A stretch of 64,000 nt of DNA from a virus: positions 39,279 through 103,278 of the IMG/VR virus record IMGVR_UViG_3300042305_002088, one strand, 5' to 3'. The notes under the pieces were generated by a model. The model saw only the letters and a list, made by a program, of their open reading frames with translations, ran no database searches and was not told the origin of the DNA. Below are positions 53,825 to 61,892 of the stretch, piece after piece. Position 1 is the first letter of the stretch; each line of letters begins with the position of its first letter. A program made the position numbers and the translations under genes.

Positions 53825-54376
53825 ATGGCCTGTAATACAAGCATAACAATTATTAATCAAGACGAATATATAGGCAACTCTTTAGACGCTATAAATAGAA
53901 ACTTTGAAAATCTTCGGGATGGTGTAAATACTAATTGCACTAACCTACTTTCAGCTACTGATGTTTTAGGTACTTTAAGAACTATCACAACTACATTGCA
54001 AGGTTATGCACAAGGTAGACCAAAAGCTTGGGTTGTATTCGATGGCACAAGAGATATTGATAATATAGTAAATGCGGTTCCAAGTCTTCGCTATATAAAC
54101 TCATCTTACAAGATTATTGAAGTATATAAAGAGGATACTGGTGTATATAGTGTGTATTTTGCTGAGGATGTTATTTTTGTCGATCCTCCACCAAACGAGC
54201 TACCTGCCTATAGTGCACTTGTAACATCTACTACAAAAACTGCTACTACTGGAGGACTTTATACCTGGGCACAAGTAACACAGTATGAAGTTGACCGGTT
54301 AATTGTAGTAGTAAACGACGGTCAAAGTTCTCCTAATTACGCAGATCCTGATCGTATAACTGTAGCTATATTTTAA
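53825..54376 (+). CDS. Small fibre protein with IGNSLxxIN anchor
   Basis: 183 residues. The N-terminal about 40 residues (ITIINQDEYIGNSLDAINRN, then FENLRDGV) form the anchor shared with the next two genes. The C-terminal domain opens KAWVVFDG and includes GVYSVYF and RLIVVVND; the same KAxVxF-G...GxYxxYF pattern in the next gene indicates the common small fibre tip domain seen in many marine phages (recollection). Probably a baseplate or neck-attached fibre. Confidence 0.65.
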   Translation: MACNTSITIINQDEYIGNSLDAINRNFENLRDGVNTNCTNLLSATDVLGTLRTITTTLQGYAQGRPKAWVVFDGTRDIDNIVNAVPSLRYINSSYKIIEVYKEDTGVYSVYFAEDVIFVDPPPNELPAYSALVTSTTKTATTGGLYTWAQVTQYEVDRLIVVVNDGQSSPNYADPDRITVAIF

Positions 54377-54379
54377 TTT

Positions 54380-54907
54380 ATGAGTGTAAGACTTTGTACA
54401 GACCCTTACGCAATTTTACCAATCAATATAAATGAATGTATTGGTCAGTCTCTTAACACTATTAACTCTTATTATACACTTGTACAAGAGAACGTCTGTC
54501 TACAAAACGATGAAGTAGAAGAGTTAAGAAGTGATCTACGAGCTCTATCCTCTGATGTTTACGCTTTATCATCTGATATTACAAATTTTCCAAAAGCCTT
54601 TGTATCGTTCAGTGGCAACCTTTCAACCGTTGCAAATACTTTAGAAATTTTTAATAGTTATAATGTTAGTACAGTTGTCGTTGTAACAACGGGTATATAT
54701 GACATTTATTTTACTACAAATTTTGCAAATACTAATTTCGGCGCAATTGCAACCTGTTCTAGTGTATTAGGTACAACAGGTTACGGCCGTACAACTCTTG
54801 GTACAGGTAATTACACAGTCTCTTCTGTGAGAGTACGAGTCGAGAATAAAGACGGAACAATTACAACTAACACTCCAACCACAGTAGCAGTAGTAGTATT
54901 TGCTTAA
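54380..54907 (+). CDS. Small fibre protein with IGQSLxxIN anchor
   Basis: 175 residues. The anchor reads LPININECIGQSLNTINSYY, followed by a helical or coiled segment (NDEVEELRSDLRALSSDVYA). The tip domain is KAFVSFSGNLSTVANT, with YNVSTVVVVTTGIYDIYFTT. It is a paralogue of the gene at 53825, with a 3-nt gap between the genes. It is probably co-transcribed with its neighbour. Confidence 0.65.
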   Translation: MSVRLCTDPYAILPININECIGQSLNTINSYYTLVQENVCLQNDEVEELRSDLRALSSDVYALSSDITNFPKAFVSFSGNLSTVANTLEIFNSYNVSTVVVVTTGIYDIYFTTNFANTNFGAIATCSSVLGTTGYGRTTLGTGNYTVSSVRVRVENKDGTITTNTPTTVAVVVFA

Positions 54908-54909
54908 TA

Positions 54910-54917
54910 AATAAATA
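54910..54917 (+). promoter_or_regulatory. Late-promoter-like AATAAATA, 7 nt before ATG
   Basis: Part of TAATAAATAAATAAG, so two overlapping registers are possible (54906-54913 or 54910-54917). AGAAG follows and may act as a weak ribosome-binding site for the ATG at 54925. Confidence 0.45.
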
Positions 54918-54924
54918 AGAAGAT

Positions 54925-55683
54925 ATGCCTCGCAGCTTTACAACTTTTATACCTGATTCAGATTGTATTGGGGATTCTCTCAATACTATTAATACAAGTT
55001 ATCTAAAATTAGATGAAGAGTGTCAGAGGTTAGATACATATGATAACACTTTACGAGCAGCTATAACACCCTCTGGAAACAATCTTACAGTAGCCAATAA
55101 TTTAACAGTTACAAACATAGCTACGACAAATACACTTACAGTAACTAACAATTTAACTGCAACAGGTGGTAACGTTAAACTTCAAACCGGCAGAATAATA
55201 CGACAAATTATGGTAGAGTCAGACACTACCGGTCGTGCTATTCCTGCAGCCTGGACATTAGGGCCTGTATTTACAACAATGACTGGGTGTAAAGCCGGTT
55301 CGTTAATACGTCTATCTTATTATGTGCCTGCCAGAAATGACGGCAACAGCTGGGGCGGCTTATATATTGAACCTCAAATTTCATTTAATAATGGAGCAGG
55401 TTATTTTAGTTTAGGTTCTACCGGCCATTCTCTTGTAATGGAGTCTTATGCAAGTATTGCGACACTCTTTAATCAGTTATTAATAGACCCGAATCAAACT
55501 TCAGACTTTTCGGTTAAGTTTAGATTTTATTATCTATGCTATAACGATGCAAATACTACCGTTAATTCAGGTAATGCTATTAATAATATAAGTTCTACTG
55601 CAACGCTCGGGCTATTACCTAATACAGCAATAAACAACCAAAACCAGCACTATACAAAAATTATAGTAGAAGAGCTTTATTAA
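54925..55683 (+). CDS. Small fibre protein with IGDSLxxIN anchor and shaft repeats
   Basis: 252 residues. The anchor reads FIPDSDCIGDSLNTINTSYL. Next comes a repetitive shaft (LTVANNLTVTN, then LTVTNNLTATG, about 50-80) and a C-terminal beta-sandwich (QIMVESDTTGRAIPAAWTLG, SLIRLSYYVPARND, KFRFYYLCYNDANT). The C-terminal domain resembles that of the gene at 29154. It is the last gene of the long late block before the acidic protein and the terminator. Confidence 0.65.
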   Translation: MPRSFTTFIPDSDCIGDSLNTINTSYLKLDEECQRLDTYDNTLRAAITPSGNNLTVANNLTVTNIATTNTLTVTNNLTATGGNVKLQTGRIIRQIMVESDTTGRAIPAAWTLGPVFTTMTGCKAGSLIRLSYYVPARNDGNSWGGLYIEPQISFNNGAGYFSLGSTGHSLVMESYASIATLFNQLLIDPNQTSDFSVKFRFYYLCYNDANTTVNSGNAINNISSTATLGLLPNTAINNQNQHYTKIIVEELY

Positions 55684-55705
55684 CATAGAAAATCACCCCC
55701 TCTAG

Positions 55706-55713
55706 AATAAATA
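55706..55713 (+). promoter_or_regulatory. Late-promoter-like AATAAATA, 12 nt before ATG
   Basis: In the 42-nt gap before the acidic protein gene at 55726; the spacing would leave a very short leader. Confidence 0.5.
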
Positions 55714-55725
55714 TAATTACAACAT

Positions 55726-56520
55726 ATGAAGAAAAATCCTCTCGAAGAAATCTATGCATCAAAGGTTCTAGTTTCTGAATCAGTACCTTCAAGTAAAGTT
55801 AAAGGCGAAAAAGAATTAGACGCAATGATTCACGGTAAGAAAGCACAACCAGTATCAGGCCAAGGCCCAGATAAGGTTAAAGACGTTGAAAAGCCAGAAG
55901 AAGCTGAAGGCACAGACGTTAAAGCTGCTGCTCCAAAAGTTCTTAAGGATTCAGTAGAAGAAGCCCCTAAGAAATCATTCGAAGGTTCATTTGAAAAACT
56001 TTTCAAAGCCACAATCAATGAAGACATGATGGAAGATATGGCTGCTGATTCAATGGAAGTTGAAGTGCCAACCTCAAACGAAGAGATGGTAGACGAGCTC
56101 GAAGGTGAAGCTGATGAAGTGTCAGATCTCGTATCAGATCTTAAAGATCTTATGGGTAAGCTTCAAACAATTCTCGATAAAGTAACTGACGAGGCTGGTT
56201 CAGAAGAAAAAGAAGACGAAGCTGCTGAGATGGAATTCGGTGACGAATCAGCTGAAGAAGAAGTAGAGTCAGAGGAAAAAGAAGAAGAGAAGCCAATGGG
56301 TGAAGCTACTGAATTAAAGCCGCTCGGTGATAAGAGTAAAGTTCTTCAAAATAAGAACAACAAAGCTGGTTCAGTAAAACCTCACGGTGGTAAAGCTCAT
56401 GGTGGTGATGTTGAATCAGATCCAGAGCTCAAGCCTGCTAAATCATTTGATAAAGCACTTCAAAACCCAAAAGGTAAAGCTGAAGTTGGCAACGTCAAGA
56501 AGGGCGAATTCTTCAAATAA
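55726..56520 (+). CDS. Acidic helical protein, candidate prohead core/scaffold-associated
   Basis: 264 residues, extremely rich in Glu, Lys, Ala and Asp, without Cys or Trp. The middle (about 120-150, SDLVSDLKDLMGKLQTILDK) is a probable coiled coil, followed by Glu-rich tracts (about 155-190). The C-terminus GDVESDPELKP then KALQNPKGKAEVGNVKKGEF is basic. Composition resembles T4 prohead core proteins (gp67/gp68), and it is near the head genes, but no motif proves it. The GC and codon choice (GAA, GCT, AAG) look like the gp21/gp22 genes rather than the fibre genes, suggesting high expression. A strong terminator follows. Confidence 0.55.
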   Translation: MKKNPLEEIYASKVLVSESVPSSKVKGEKELDAMIHGKKAQPVSGQGPDKVKDVEKPEEAEGTDVKAAAPKVLKDSVEEAPKKSFEGSFEKLFKATINEDMMEDMAADSMEVEVPTSNEEMVDELEGEADEVSDLVSDLKDLMGKLQTILDKVTDEAGSEEKEDEAAEMEFGDESAEEEVESEEKEEEKPMGEATELKPLGDKSKVLQNKNNKAGSVKPHGGKAHGGDVESDPELKPAKSFDKALQNPKGKAEVGNVKKGEFFK

Positions 56521-56528
56521 GAAGTCTT

Positions 56529-56570
56529 AACAGAAATTAAATGACGGCCCCGCAAGGGGCCGTTTCTGTT
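56529..56570 (+). terminator. Strong intrinsic terminator with GCAA tetraloop
   Basis: Inner stem ACGGCCCC / GGGGCCGT (56544-56551 and 56556-56563) closes on the GNRA loop GCAA and runs into TTTCTGTTTG. An outer arm AACAGAAA (56529-56536) can also pair with TTTCTGTT (56563-56570), making the A/T flanks symmetrical. It is the most GC-rich hairpin I found in the window. Confidence 0.88.
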
Positions 56571-56596
56571 TGTAGAGAAAAGCTTAAATACAATAT

Positions 56597-57175
56597 ATGA
56601 AGAAACTGTTTGAAGAGGAATTTAATAAGGCTTATCTCAAATATCATACAGACCCTATTGCCCCTAATTCATTAGATCCTCGTGCATGGTACTTCCTCCC
56701 TAATGGTGGAGACCCGAAGTTACAACCCGAGGTAAAAACACAGATACTTCAAGATATCGACCGTATTAATGGTGCTGAGGGAGAGGGTGCAAAAAAAAGA
56801 GTCTGGGATTACTTTATTGTTGGCCCAGTATTAGATGAAAACTCTTCTGAAAAATGCTCTATAAACGTTCTGGTACAAATTAATAAAACAAATTTGGATG
56901 ATACGCTTAAAGAGAGAATACTTCAAACCATCAAACAAATTAATGGACGTTTAGCTACTGGCACCCTTCATCCCATTTATTACATCCCCACCGTTAGAGA
57001 TTTAGACAAAGAAAGATATCCAGCTATCTACCATCCCTTCACTGAGCAATGGGTTAAAAAGCCTAGATTTCTAGGAGAGGCTAAATCTGATTTAGATAAA
57101 CTCACAGAAGATCCAACCAAAAAGAAACACAAGTACTCCCTAAAAAGAGGTCTCAAGAAAATAGCAACTATCTAA
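56597..57175 (+). CDS. Hypothetical protein resembling a degenerate nucleotidyltransferase
   Basis: 192 residues. The stretch VWDYFIVGPVLDENSSEKCS then INVLVQI resembles the G-S...DxDxxV active-site region of phage nucleotidyltransferase-like proteins. INGRLATGTLHPIYYIPT resembles their 'GTxHPI' block. The catalytic Asp pair is not there (SIN in place of DxD), so an enzyme activity is doubtful. The basic C-terminus (KKKHKYSLKRGLKK) may contact DNA. First gene after the terminator; CTTAAATA ends 6 nt before its ATG. It leads directly into gp14. Confidence 0.5.
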   Translation: MKKLFEEEFNKAYLKYHTDPIAPNSLDPRAWYFLPNGGDPKLQPEVKTQILQDIDRINGAEGEGAKKRVWDYFIVGPVLDENSSEKCSINVLVQINKTNLDDTLKERILQTIKQINGRLATGTLHPIYYIPTVRDLDKERYPAIYHPFTEQWVKKPRFLGEAKSDLDKLTEDPTKKKHKYSLKRGLKKIATI

Positions 57176-57176
57176 A

Positions 57177-57890
57177 ATGGAAAAAGTCCGTTATCTAAAC
57201 AAAACAATAAATGATAACGAGAGAAATTTAGTCTCCGGTTATTGGAAAGAACAGATTGAGCACTATGGTGCTGAGGTAACTTATTATACTCATGGCTACA
57301 CTCTTTCTTCTCATTATTATCTTTACGGAGAAGATCCAACAACACCCTTCGTATCAGCTGGTCCTATTGTAATGTTAACCGATATTACAAATGATGCTAT
57401 TATGCTTTCTAAGTTTGGCATTATGGCTGACTGTGATATGACTTGTGTGTTACATATTTCATCCTTTCAAGAGTTCTTTGGAACATATAGAGAACCAAAA
57501 GCTGGAGACTTAATAGAATTAAAAGAGTATGGTGGTGCCGGAGACAGACCTGGCGGTAGAGGTGCTCCTGTATATGAAATAACTGAAAGAGATGATCAAA
57601 ATTTACAATTTAATGCCAACCAACTCATGGGCCATTACATTTGGGTTATAAAATGCAAACGTTGGGAATACTCATCCGAGCCTGGTACACCTCAAGAGCC
57701 GCTCAATATACAGTTTAACGATGACGAAGAGTATGGAAGAGAAGCTGGAGGCGCTAACCCTGAAGAACTGGTACAACCATACGAACAATCAAATGACAAG
57801 TCTGCTAAATGTATCGTTGATCAAGACTTATTACCTAACCAAGAGAAAACAGAAATCTATGGCTACTACGGAGGGTTGAAAGAATTATAA
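57177..57890 (+). CDS. 14: Neck protein (T4 gp14-like)
   Basis: 237 residues (T4: 256). The order of blocks follows T4 gp14: an amphipathic start, HYGAEVTYYTHGYTLSSHYY then LYGED (T4: 'GVECYYVPREY...LIFGED'), SKFGIMADCDMTCVLHISSF (T4: 'SNFGMQVQDEVTLSI'), REPKAGDLIEL (T4: 'KEPKEGDLIYF') and VYEITERDDQN. With gp13 it closes the filled head and joins the tail. It is separated from its neighbours by 1 and 13 nt. Confidence 0.85.
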   Translation: MEKVRYLNKTINDNERNLVSGYWKEQIEHYGAEVTYYTHGYTLSSHYYLYGEDPTTPFVSAGPIVMLTDITNDAIMLSKFGIMADCDMTCVLHISSFQEFFGTYREPKAGDLIELKEYGGAGDRPGGRGAPVYEITERDDQNLQFNANQLMGHYIWVIKCKRWEYSSEPGTPQEPLNIQFNDDEEYGREAGGANPEELVQPYEQSNDKSAKCIVDQDLLPNQEKTEIYGYYGGLKEL

Positions 57891-57897
57891 TTAAATA
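57890..57897 (+). promoter_or_regulatory. Late-motif variant ATTAAATA, 6 nt before ATG
   Basis: Spans the gp14 stop and ends 6 nt before the gp13-like ATG at 57904. Same spacing as several exact motifs. Confidence 0.35.
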
Positions 57898-57903
57898 ACT
57901 AAT

Positions 57904-58764
57904 ATGAACGTACTACCACGTTACACTTCAGGCTCAACAAACTTTAACTCTATTATTACGAGTTATGATGCACTGGCACAGAGAATTCGCAGACAAATGG
58001 GAGAGCCCTTGGTTAACGTTGAAATAGCTAATGAGCAGATTTATGATTGTATTGCCCAGGCTATGGAATTCTTTACTAAGTATGCCGGGTACACGGAAGA
58101 GTTCTTAATATTTGATTCTAAGAAATATACTAGAGGGGTTGGTATTGATGTTGCTACCCTTATTAATCAAACCCCAGAAATGTATAAGTCATTAACCCCT
58201 GGTCTATCAGCGGGCTATGATTATGATTTAAACTCTTATAGAAGAGTACTTGACTGTTTTGCCTTTACATACGGTGAAACTACAGGCATTAATACACTCT
58301 TTACGCTAGAGCAGGCCATGGCCCAGCAAATCTATTCTAGCTATATGATTGGTAACTTTGGATTTGATCTTATAACTTGGGAGGTGCTTAAAGGTTTTAT
58401 TGATACTAGAAATAAAGTCTTAGCTATGACCCCACACTTTAGATTTGATCCTAAGAATCAAATTCTAAGAATTTTACCTGAACCAATTTCTGAACAATCC
58501 TATCTCGGTGTTGTTGGATGCTATCTTGAAAGACCGGTAAAAGATCTTATTAATGAAAGATGGATCTATAGATACGCTTTAGCTCTTTGCAAAGTTGTGG
58601 TAGGTAATGTAAGAGGTAAGTTCGGTGGTACGAATCTTTTCGGGGGCGGACAGGTTAACTATCAAGACTTCATGTCTCAAGGTATTACTGAAAGAGATGC
58701 TTTAGAAAATGAACTTAAAAACACCTATGAAGATGTTACTGGTGCTATGTTCTTTATTGGATAA
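57904..58764 (+). CDS. 13: Neck protein (T4 gp13-like)
   Basis: 286 residues (T4: 309). Typical opening SYDALAQRIRRQMGEPLVNV then EIANEQIYDCIAQAMEFFTK, with a conserved helical C-terminal half (YRYALALCKVVVGNVRGKFG, then LENELKNTYEDV). It forms the head-tail connector ring above gp14. Gene order gp14-gp13 is the reverse of T4's 13-14. Confidence 0.82.
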   Translation: MNVLPRYTSGSTNFNSIITSYDALAQRIRRQMGEPLVNVEIANEQIYDCIAQAMEFFTKYAGYTEEFLIFDSKKYTRGVGIDVATLINQTPEMYKSLTPGLSAGYDYDLNSYRRVLDCFAFTYGETTGINTLFTLEQAMAQQIYSSYMIGNFGFDLITWEVLKGFIDTRNKVLAMTPHFRFDPKNQILRILPEPISEQSYLGVVGCYLERPVKDLINERWIYRYALALCKVVVGNVRGKFGGTNLFGGGQVNYQDFMSQGITERDALENELKNTYEDVTGAMFFIG

Positions 58765-58772
58765 TTACTTTT

Positions 58773-59045
58773 ATGGACTTTAACAATACAGTATTAGAAA
58801 TTTTAGAAGAAGCTAAAGGTGGTAGATGTACAAAAGTTACCAAACAAATGCCTTCTAGTCGCTCAGATAAAAAATATATGAGATGTACTCGTGTAGATGG
58901 TAAGCTAAAAAGAGTACATTACGGTGATCCAAATCTTAGAATTAAAAAATCTAATCCTAAAAAGCGTAAATCATTTAGAGCACGTCATAAATGCTCAACA
59001 GCTAAACCAGGAACTGCAAAATATTTTTCTTGTAAGAATTGGTAA
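58773..59045 (+). CDS. Small basic Cys-containing protein
   Basis: 90 residues, strongly basic. Four to five cysteines stand in GRCTKVTK, MRCTRVDGKLKRVHYGDP, RHKCSTAKPG and FSCKNW, so a small zinc-stabilised nucleic-acid-binding fold is plausible. I recall very similar small proteins in marine phage head gene clusters, without a known role. The stop overlaps the gp4 start (TAATG). Confidence 0.6.
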   Translation: MDFNNTVLEILEEAKGGRCTKVTKQMPSSRSDKKYMRCTRVDGKLKRVHYGDPNLRIKKSNPKKRKSFRARHKCSTAKPGTAKYFSCKNW

Positions 59046-59497
59046 TGCTACAAAGAAAAAGAACATCTAAGTTCAAGCAAGGTATCTTTAAACCTAATCA
59101 TCCAGAAAAGTATAAAGGCACTCTTCCTATCCTTTATCGCTCTTCTTACGAATTAAAATACTTTAGATGGTGTGATTATAACCCCGCTGTGATATCATGG
59201 GGGTCAGAATCTATTATAGTCCCTTATCAGAACCCTCTTACCGGAAGAGTGTCTCGTTACTTTGTTGATTCTAATATAACTCTTAAAACAAAAAACGGTG
59301 AATTTAAAAAGTATCTTATAGAAATTAAACCCTCTATACAAACTATGCCTCCAAAGCCTGGTCGTAATACAAAATCATTATTAAGACGACAGGCAGAGTA
59401 TGTAAAGAATAGAGCAAAGTGGGAAGCGGCCATGGCCTGGTGCAAGAAAAAAGGATATGAATTTCAGATTATAACTGAGAAAGAACTTGGTCTTTAA
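59045..59497 (+). CDS. 4: Head completion protein (T4 gp4)
   Basis: 150 residues from the ATG at 59045, exactly the T4 gp4 length; a TTG two codons upstream is rejected. The pattern ILYRSSYELKYFRWCDYNPA then VISWGSESIIVPYQNP, SRYFVDSNITL, YLIEIKPSIQT and VKNRAKWEAAMAWCKK matches gp4, which has a TnsA/PD-(D/E)XK-type endonuclease fold and acts on the DNA end in the filled head. Its 3' end overlaps the convergent nuclease gene by 29 nt. Confidence 0.9.
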   Translation: MLQRKRTSKFKQGIFKPNHPEKYKGTLPILYRSSYELKYFRWCDYNPAVISWGSESIIVPYQNPLTGRVSRYFVDSNITLKTKNGEFKKYLIEIKPSIQTMPPKPGRNTKSLLRRQAEYVKNRAKWEAAMAWCKKKGYEFQIITEKELGL

Positions 59498-60257
59498 ATG
59501 CTTGTTCTAATATATCATACGACGGTGATTCACCATATTTAAATCTAAAAACCTTCCATCCATTCTGTTTTAAGAAATTGTCTCTTATTAATTCTCTTTT
59601 TTCTTGATTTTTGTGCCAATGATAACCATCATATTCAAAATTTAATTTTAATTCAGGTATAGCGATATCAAGTTCCCAAAAATAATTTTTATCACTTAAA
59701 ATTTTGTATTTGTGTTGAGCAGTTGGAAAATACCTTAATGCTATTTGATATAAATCTTTTTCTGGTCTACTAGTCTTTGTAGTAATAAGCTTTATTAAAG
59801 TGTTTCTTTTTTTAATAATACCATTTAACTTTAACTGCATATTATCTTCTTCTGTTCCATACTTTCTAGTATCAAATCTTACAACACTTGGTGCTTTTAA
59901 TTTTAGCTTTTTAGTTATATCTATTGCTGTTAAACCTTCCCATATTAAAGGCTGTATAGTTTTAAAATATCTTTGTTTGCTTTTTTCTTTTCTTCGAACA
60001 TTATCCCCTAAGACAGTATTTACTCTTTTACGAGTGTTATACCGTAATAATTTTAAAAGTTCTTTTGAACAAAAATTATTACATTCAACCCTTATTTGAG
60101 TTGGTTTTAAATTAATATGATTAGTAATTTCCGATACAGTTAAATTTTGTAATATTAATGGCTTAATGTGTCTATTAAACCGCTCTTGACGTTGCTCGTA
60201 TGTTAACCCTGTACCTTTTTGCACGTAATTATTTAAGCAAAACGTGCAGCTAAACAA
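59469..60257 (-). CDS. Probable free-standing homing endonuclease (VSR/DUF559-like)
   Basis: 262 residues. It has an N-terminal CTFC knuckle and two related helix-turn-helix units (HIKPLILQNLTVSEITNHIN at about 30-49 and TIQPLIWEGLTAIDITKKLK at about 99-118). The C-terminal nuclease core is FWELDIAIPELKLNFEYDGY, then HWHKNQEKRELIRDNFLKQN and GWKVFRFKYGE. This is the very-short-patch-repair/DUF559 fold used by a family of phage homing endonucleases. Start is TTG at 60257, because an in-frame stop (the preceding gene's) lies 9 nt upstream. It is very AT-rich compared with its neighbours, typical of a mobile gene. It is convergent with gp4. Confidence 0.75.
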   Translation of the reverse strand: MFSCTFCLNNYVQKGTGLTYEQRQERFNRHIKPLILQNLTVSEITNHINLKPTQIRVECNNFCSKELLKLLRYNTRKRVNTVLGDNVRRKEKSKQRYFKTIQPLIWEGLTAIDITKKLKLKAPSVVRFDTRKYGTEEDNMQLKLNGIIKKRNTLIKLITTKTSRPEKDLYQIALRYFPTAQHKYKILSDKNYFWELDIAIPELKLNFEYDGYHWHKNQEKRELIRDNFLKQNGWKVFRFKYGESPSYDILEQAFKDQVLSQL

Positions 60258-60266
60258 TGATCTAAT

Positions 60267-61148
60267 TTAGGACTTTGAAGAATACTTTCTAGTCTTTCCT
60301 GAATCGGGAACCACTTCTTCAATAATCTCTTCGGTTATAATTGTTTTAGTTTTAGGCTGAGCTGGGATAGGCTCGTCTACTAAGAGCTGTTTAGTTGATT
60401 TAGTTTCTTTTAAAATTGAACCGCCCTTTGCAATATTATAAGCTAATACTAAAGCTACTGCCAAAGGATCAAACACGAGAACGATACAGATAATAAAGAT
60501 CTTTACAACTGTATCAAGCGGTAAGCCAACAGATTCAGATACAAACTTAAAGGTACCAATATCATGTACTTCATTACCTTCACTACTCAGTGCAATGAGT
60601 TCATTATCTTTTGCAAATACTGTTGTTTGAAGCTCTTGAGCTCTAACTGTCAAACCTTTGATCTCTTCTGCAGCTCTTGCCATATCCTCATAGACGGGCT
60701 TTGCTGCACGGCTTGACATTTCCGGGAGACGAGCTTCCTGAGATTTACGAGCCTCATTAAGCGTAGTAATACGTGAGTTGATCTGGTTAATTTCATTTTT
60801 AATATTTGTCTTTTGTTGTTCTATGAGAGCTACTTTATTGTCAATAAGATCAGTCTTACCAGCATTAACTTGATAACCAGAGGATAGATAGCCAAAAATA
60901 CCCATAGAGGTAATAACCATGAGTACCAAAACGGCTGTTATCATATAAACTTTTAAGAACCAAATAATCTTGTTCCAGTAGCGATAAAGAAAAGAAGTCG
61001 CAACTAATTTGCCTAATTCTAAAGACCCAGCCATAATAGCCACCTGCCAGAAGTGGCCAGAAAATAGTGTTGCGATACCGAGTACGGAAAAATAAGCACC
61101 GCACCCGGCTACCAATAAAGCTGTAAAAGCTAATAGTGCTGTAAACAT
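60267..61148 (-). CDS. Membrane protein with coiled-coil loop
   Basis: 293 residues, function unknown. About four hydrophobic segments: residues 3-28 (LLAFTALLVAGCGAYFSVLG), 35-52, 63-88 (VYMITAVLVLMVITSMGIFG) and 212-240 (VVKIFIICIVLVFDPLAVAL). Between the third and fourth lies a long charged coiled-coil domain (about 98-200). The C-terminus is Lys/Glu-rich and disordered. A role in host membrane remodelling, exclusion or lysis control is possible, but nothing in the sequence picks one. A CATAAATA motif precedes it. Confidence 0.65.
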   Translation of the reverse strand: MFTALLAFTALLVAGCGAYFSVLGIATLFSGHFWQVAIMAGSLELGKLVATSFLYRYWNKIIWFLKVYMITAVLVLMVITSMGIFGYLSSGYQVNAGKTDLIDNKVALIEQQKTNIKNEINQINSRITTLNEARKSQEARLPEMSSRAAKPVYEDMARAAEEIKGLTVRAQELQTTVFAKDNELIALSSEGNEVHDIGTFKFVSESVGLPLDTVVKIFIICIVLVFDPLAVALVLAYNIAKGGSILKETKSTKQLLVDEPIPAQPKTKTIITEEIIEEVVPDSGKTRKYSSKS

Positions 61149-61156
61149 AGTAGCAA

Positions 61157-61164
61157 TATTTATG
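61157..61164 (-). promoter_or_regulatory. Late-promoter-like CATAAATA on the minus strand
   Basis: Ends 8 nt before the ATG (minus) of the membrane protein, in the 66-nt divergent gap with the prohead protease gene. Confidence 0.5.
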
Positions 61165-61214
61165 CTATTTTAACTTGAGAAATTATAACCTAGTAGCTTA
61201 AATAATAGAAACAT

Positions 61215-61889
61215 ATGGGACTTAAATTTTTAGTCGAAGATATCCATGACGGGCTTGATTTCATGATCGAGGAAAAAAACCGTCAAGGTGAACAAAAACT
61301 CTATATCACCGGTCCATTCTTAATGGCTGAGCAAAAGAATCAAAACGGTCGTATCTATAAACTAGATGAGATGGTTAAAGAGGTTAACCGTTATACTGAT
61401 GAAATGGTTAAGTCCCGTAGAGCGATCGGCGAAATGAATCACCCACAATCAACCGAAGTTAACCCTGTCAATGCCTGTCACCTTGTTACAGAATTAAAAC
61501 AAAACGGTAACTACTTCATGGGTAAGTCCCAAGTGCTCAATACACCAATGGGTCAACTTCTTAAGTCACTTATTACTGATGGAATTAAAATGGGTATATC
61601 TTCCCGTGCTTTAGGTAATATTCAAGAGATGTCAGACGCTAAACACGTTTCAAATTTCCATCTTATCTGCTTAGATGTTGTTCACCAGCCTTCAGTACAA
61701 AATGCTATGCTTGAGTCCGTCATGGAGTCAAGAGAGTATATGATTCGTCCTGATGGTTCAATCATTGAATGCTCAGCAAAAGCAAAAGCACAACTCGCTG
61801 AAAAACTTTCTAACATGCCAAGACATGGCACTGACACATTCTTAAGAGAGGCCTTGATTGGTTTCATTAACAAGATTAAATTAGGTTAA
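61215..61889 (+). CDS. 21: Prohead core protease (T4 gp21)
   Basis: 224 residues (T4: 212). Serine protease of the herpes assemblin type that matures the capsid and destroys the scaffold. Catalytic His is H76 in GEMNHP and catalytic Ser is S129 or S130 in GISSRALG. NQNGRIYKLDEMVKEVNRY is the N-terminal family signature. It precedes the scaffold and capsid genes, as in T4. CTTAAATA ends 10 nt before its ATG. Confidence 0.95.
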   Translation: MGLKFLVEDIHDGLDFMIEEKNRQGEQKLYITGPFLMAEQKNQNGRIYKLDEMVKEVNRYTDEMVKSRRAIGEMNHPQSTEVNPVNACHLVTELKQNGNYFMGKSQVLNTPMGQLLKSLITDGIKMGISSRALGNIQEMSDAKHVSNFHLICLDVVHQPSVQNAMLESVMESREYMIRPDGSIIECSAKAKAQLAEKLSNMPRHGTDTFLREALIGFINKIKLG

Positions 61890-61892
61890 CAT

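Noticed and set aside
59039-59044. TTG start for gp4 two codons upstream
   Set aside because: The TAATG junction with the previous gene and the 150-residue T4 length favour ATG at 59045.
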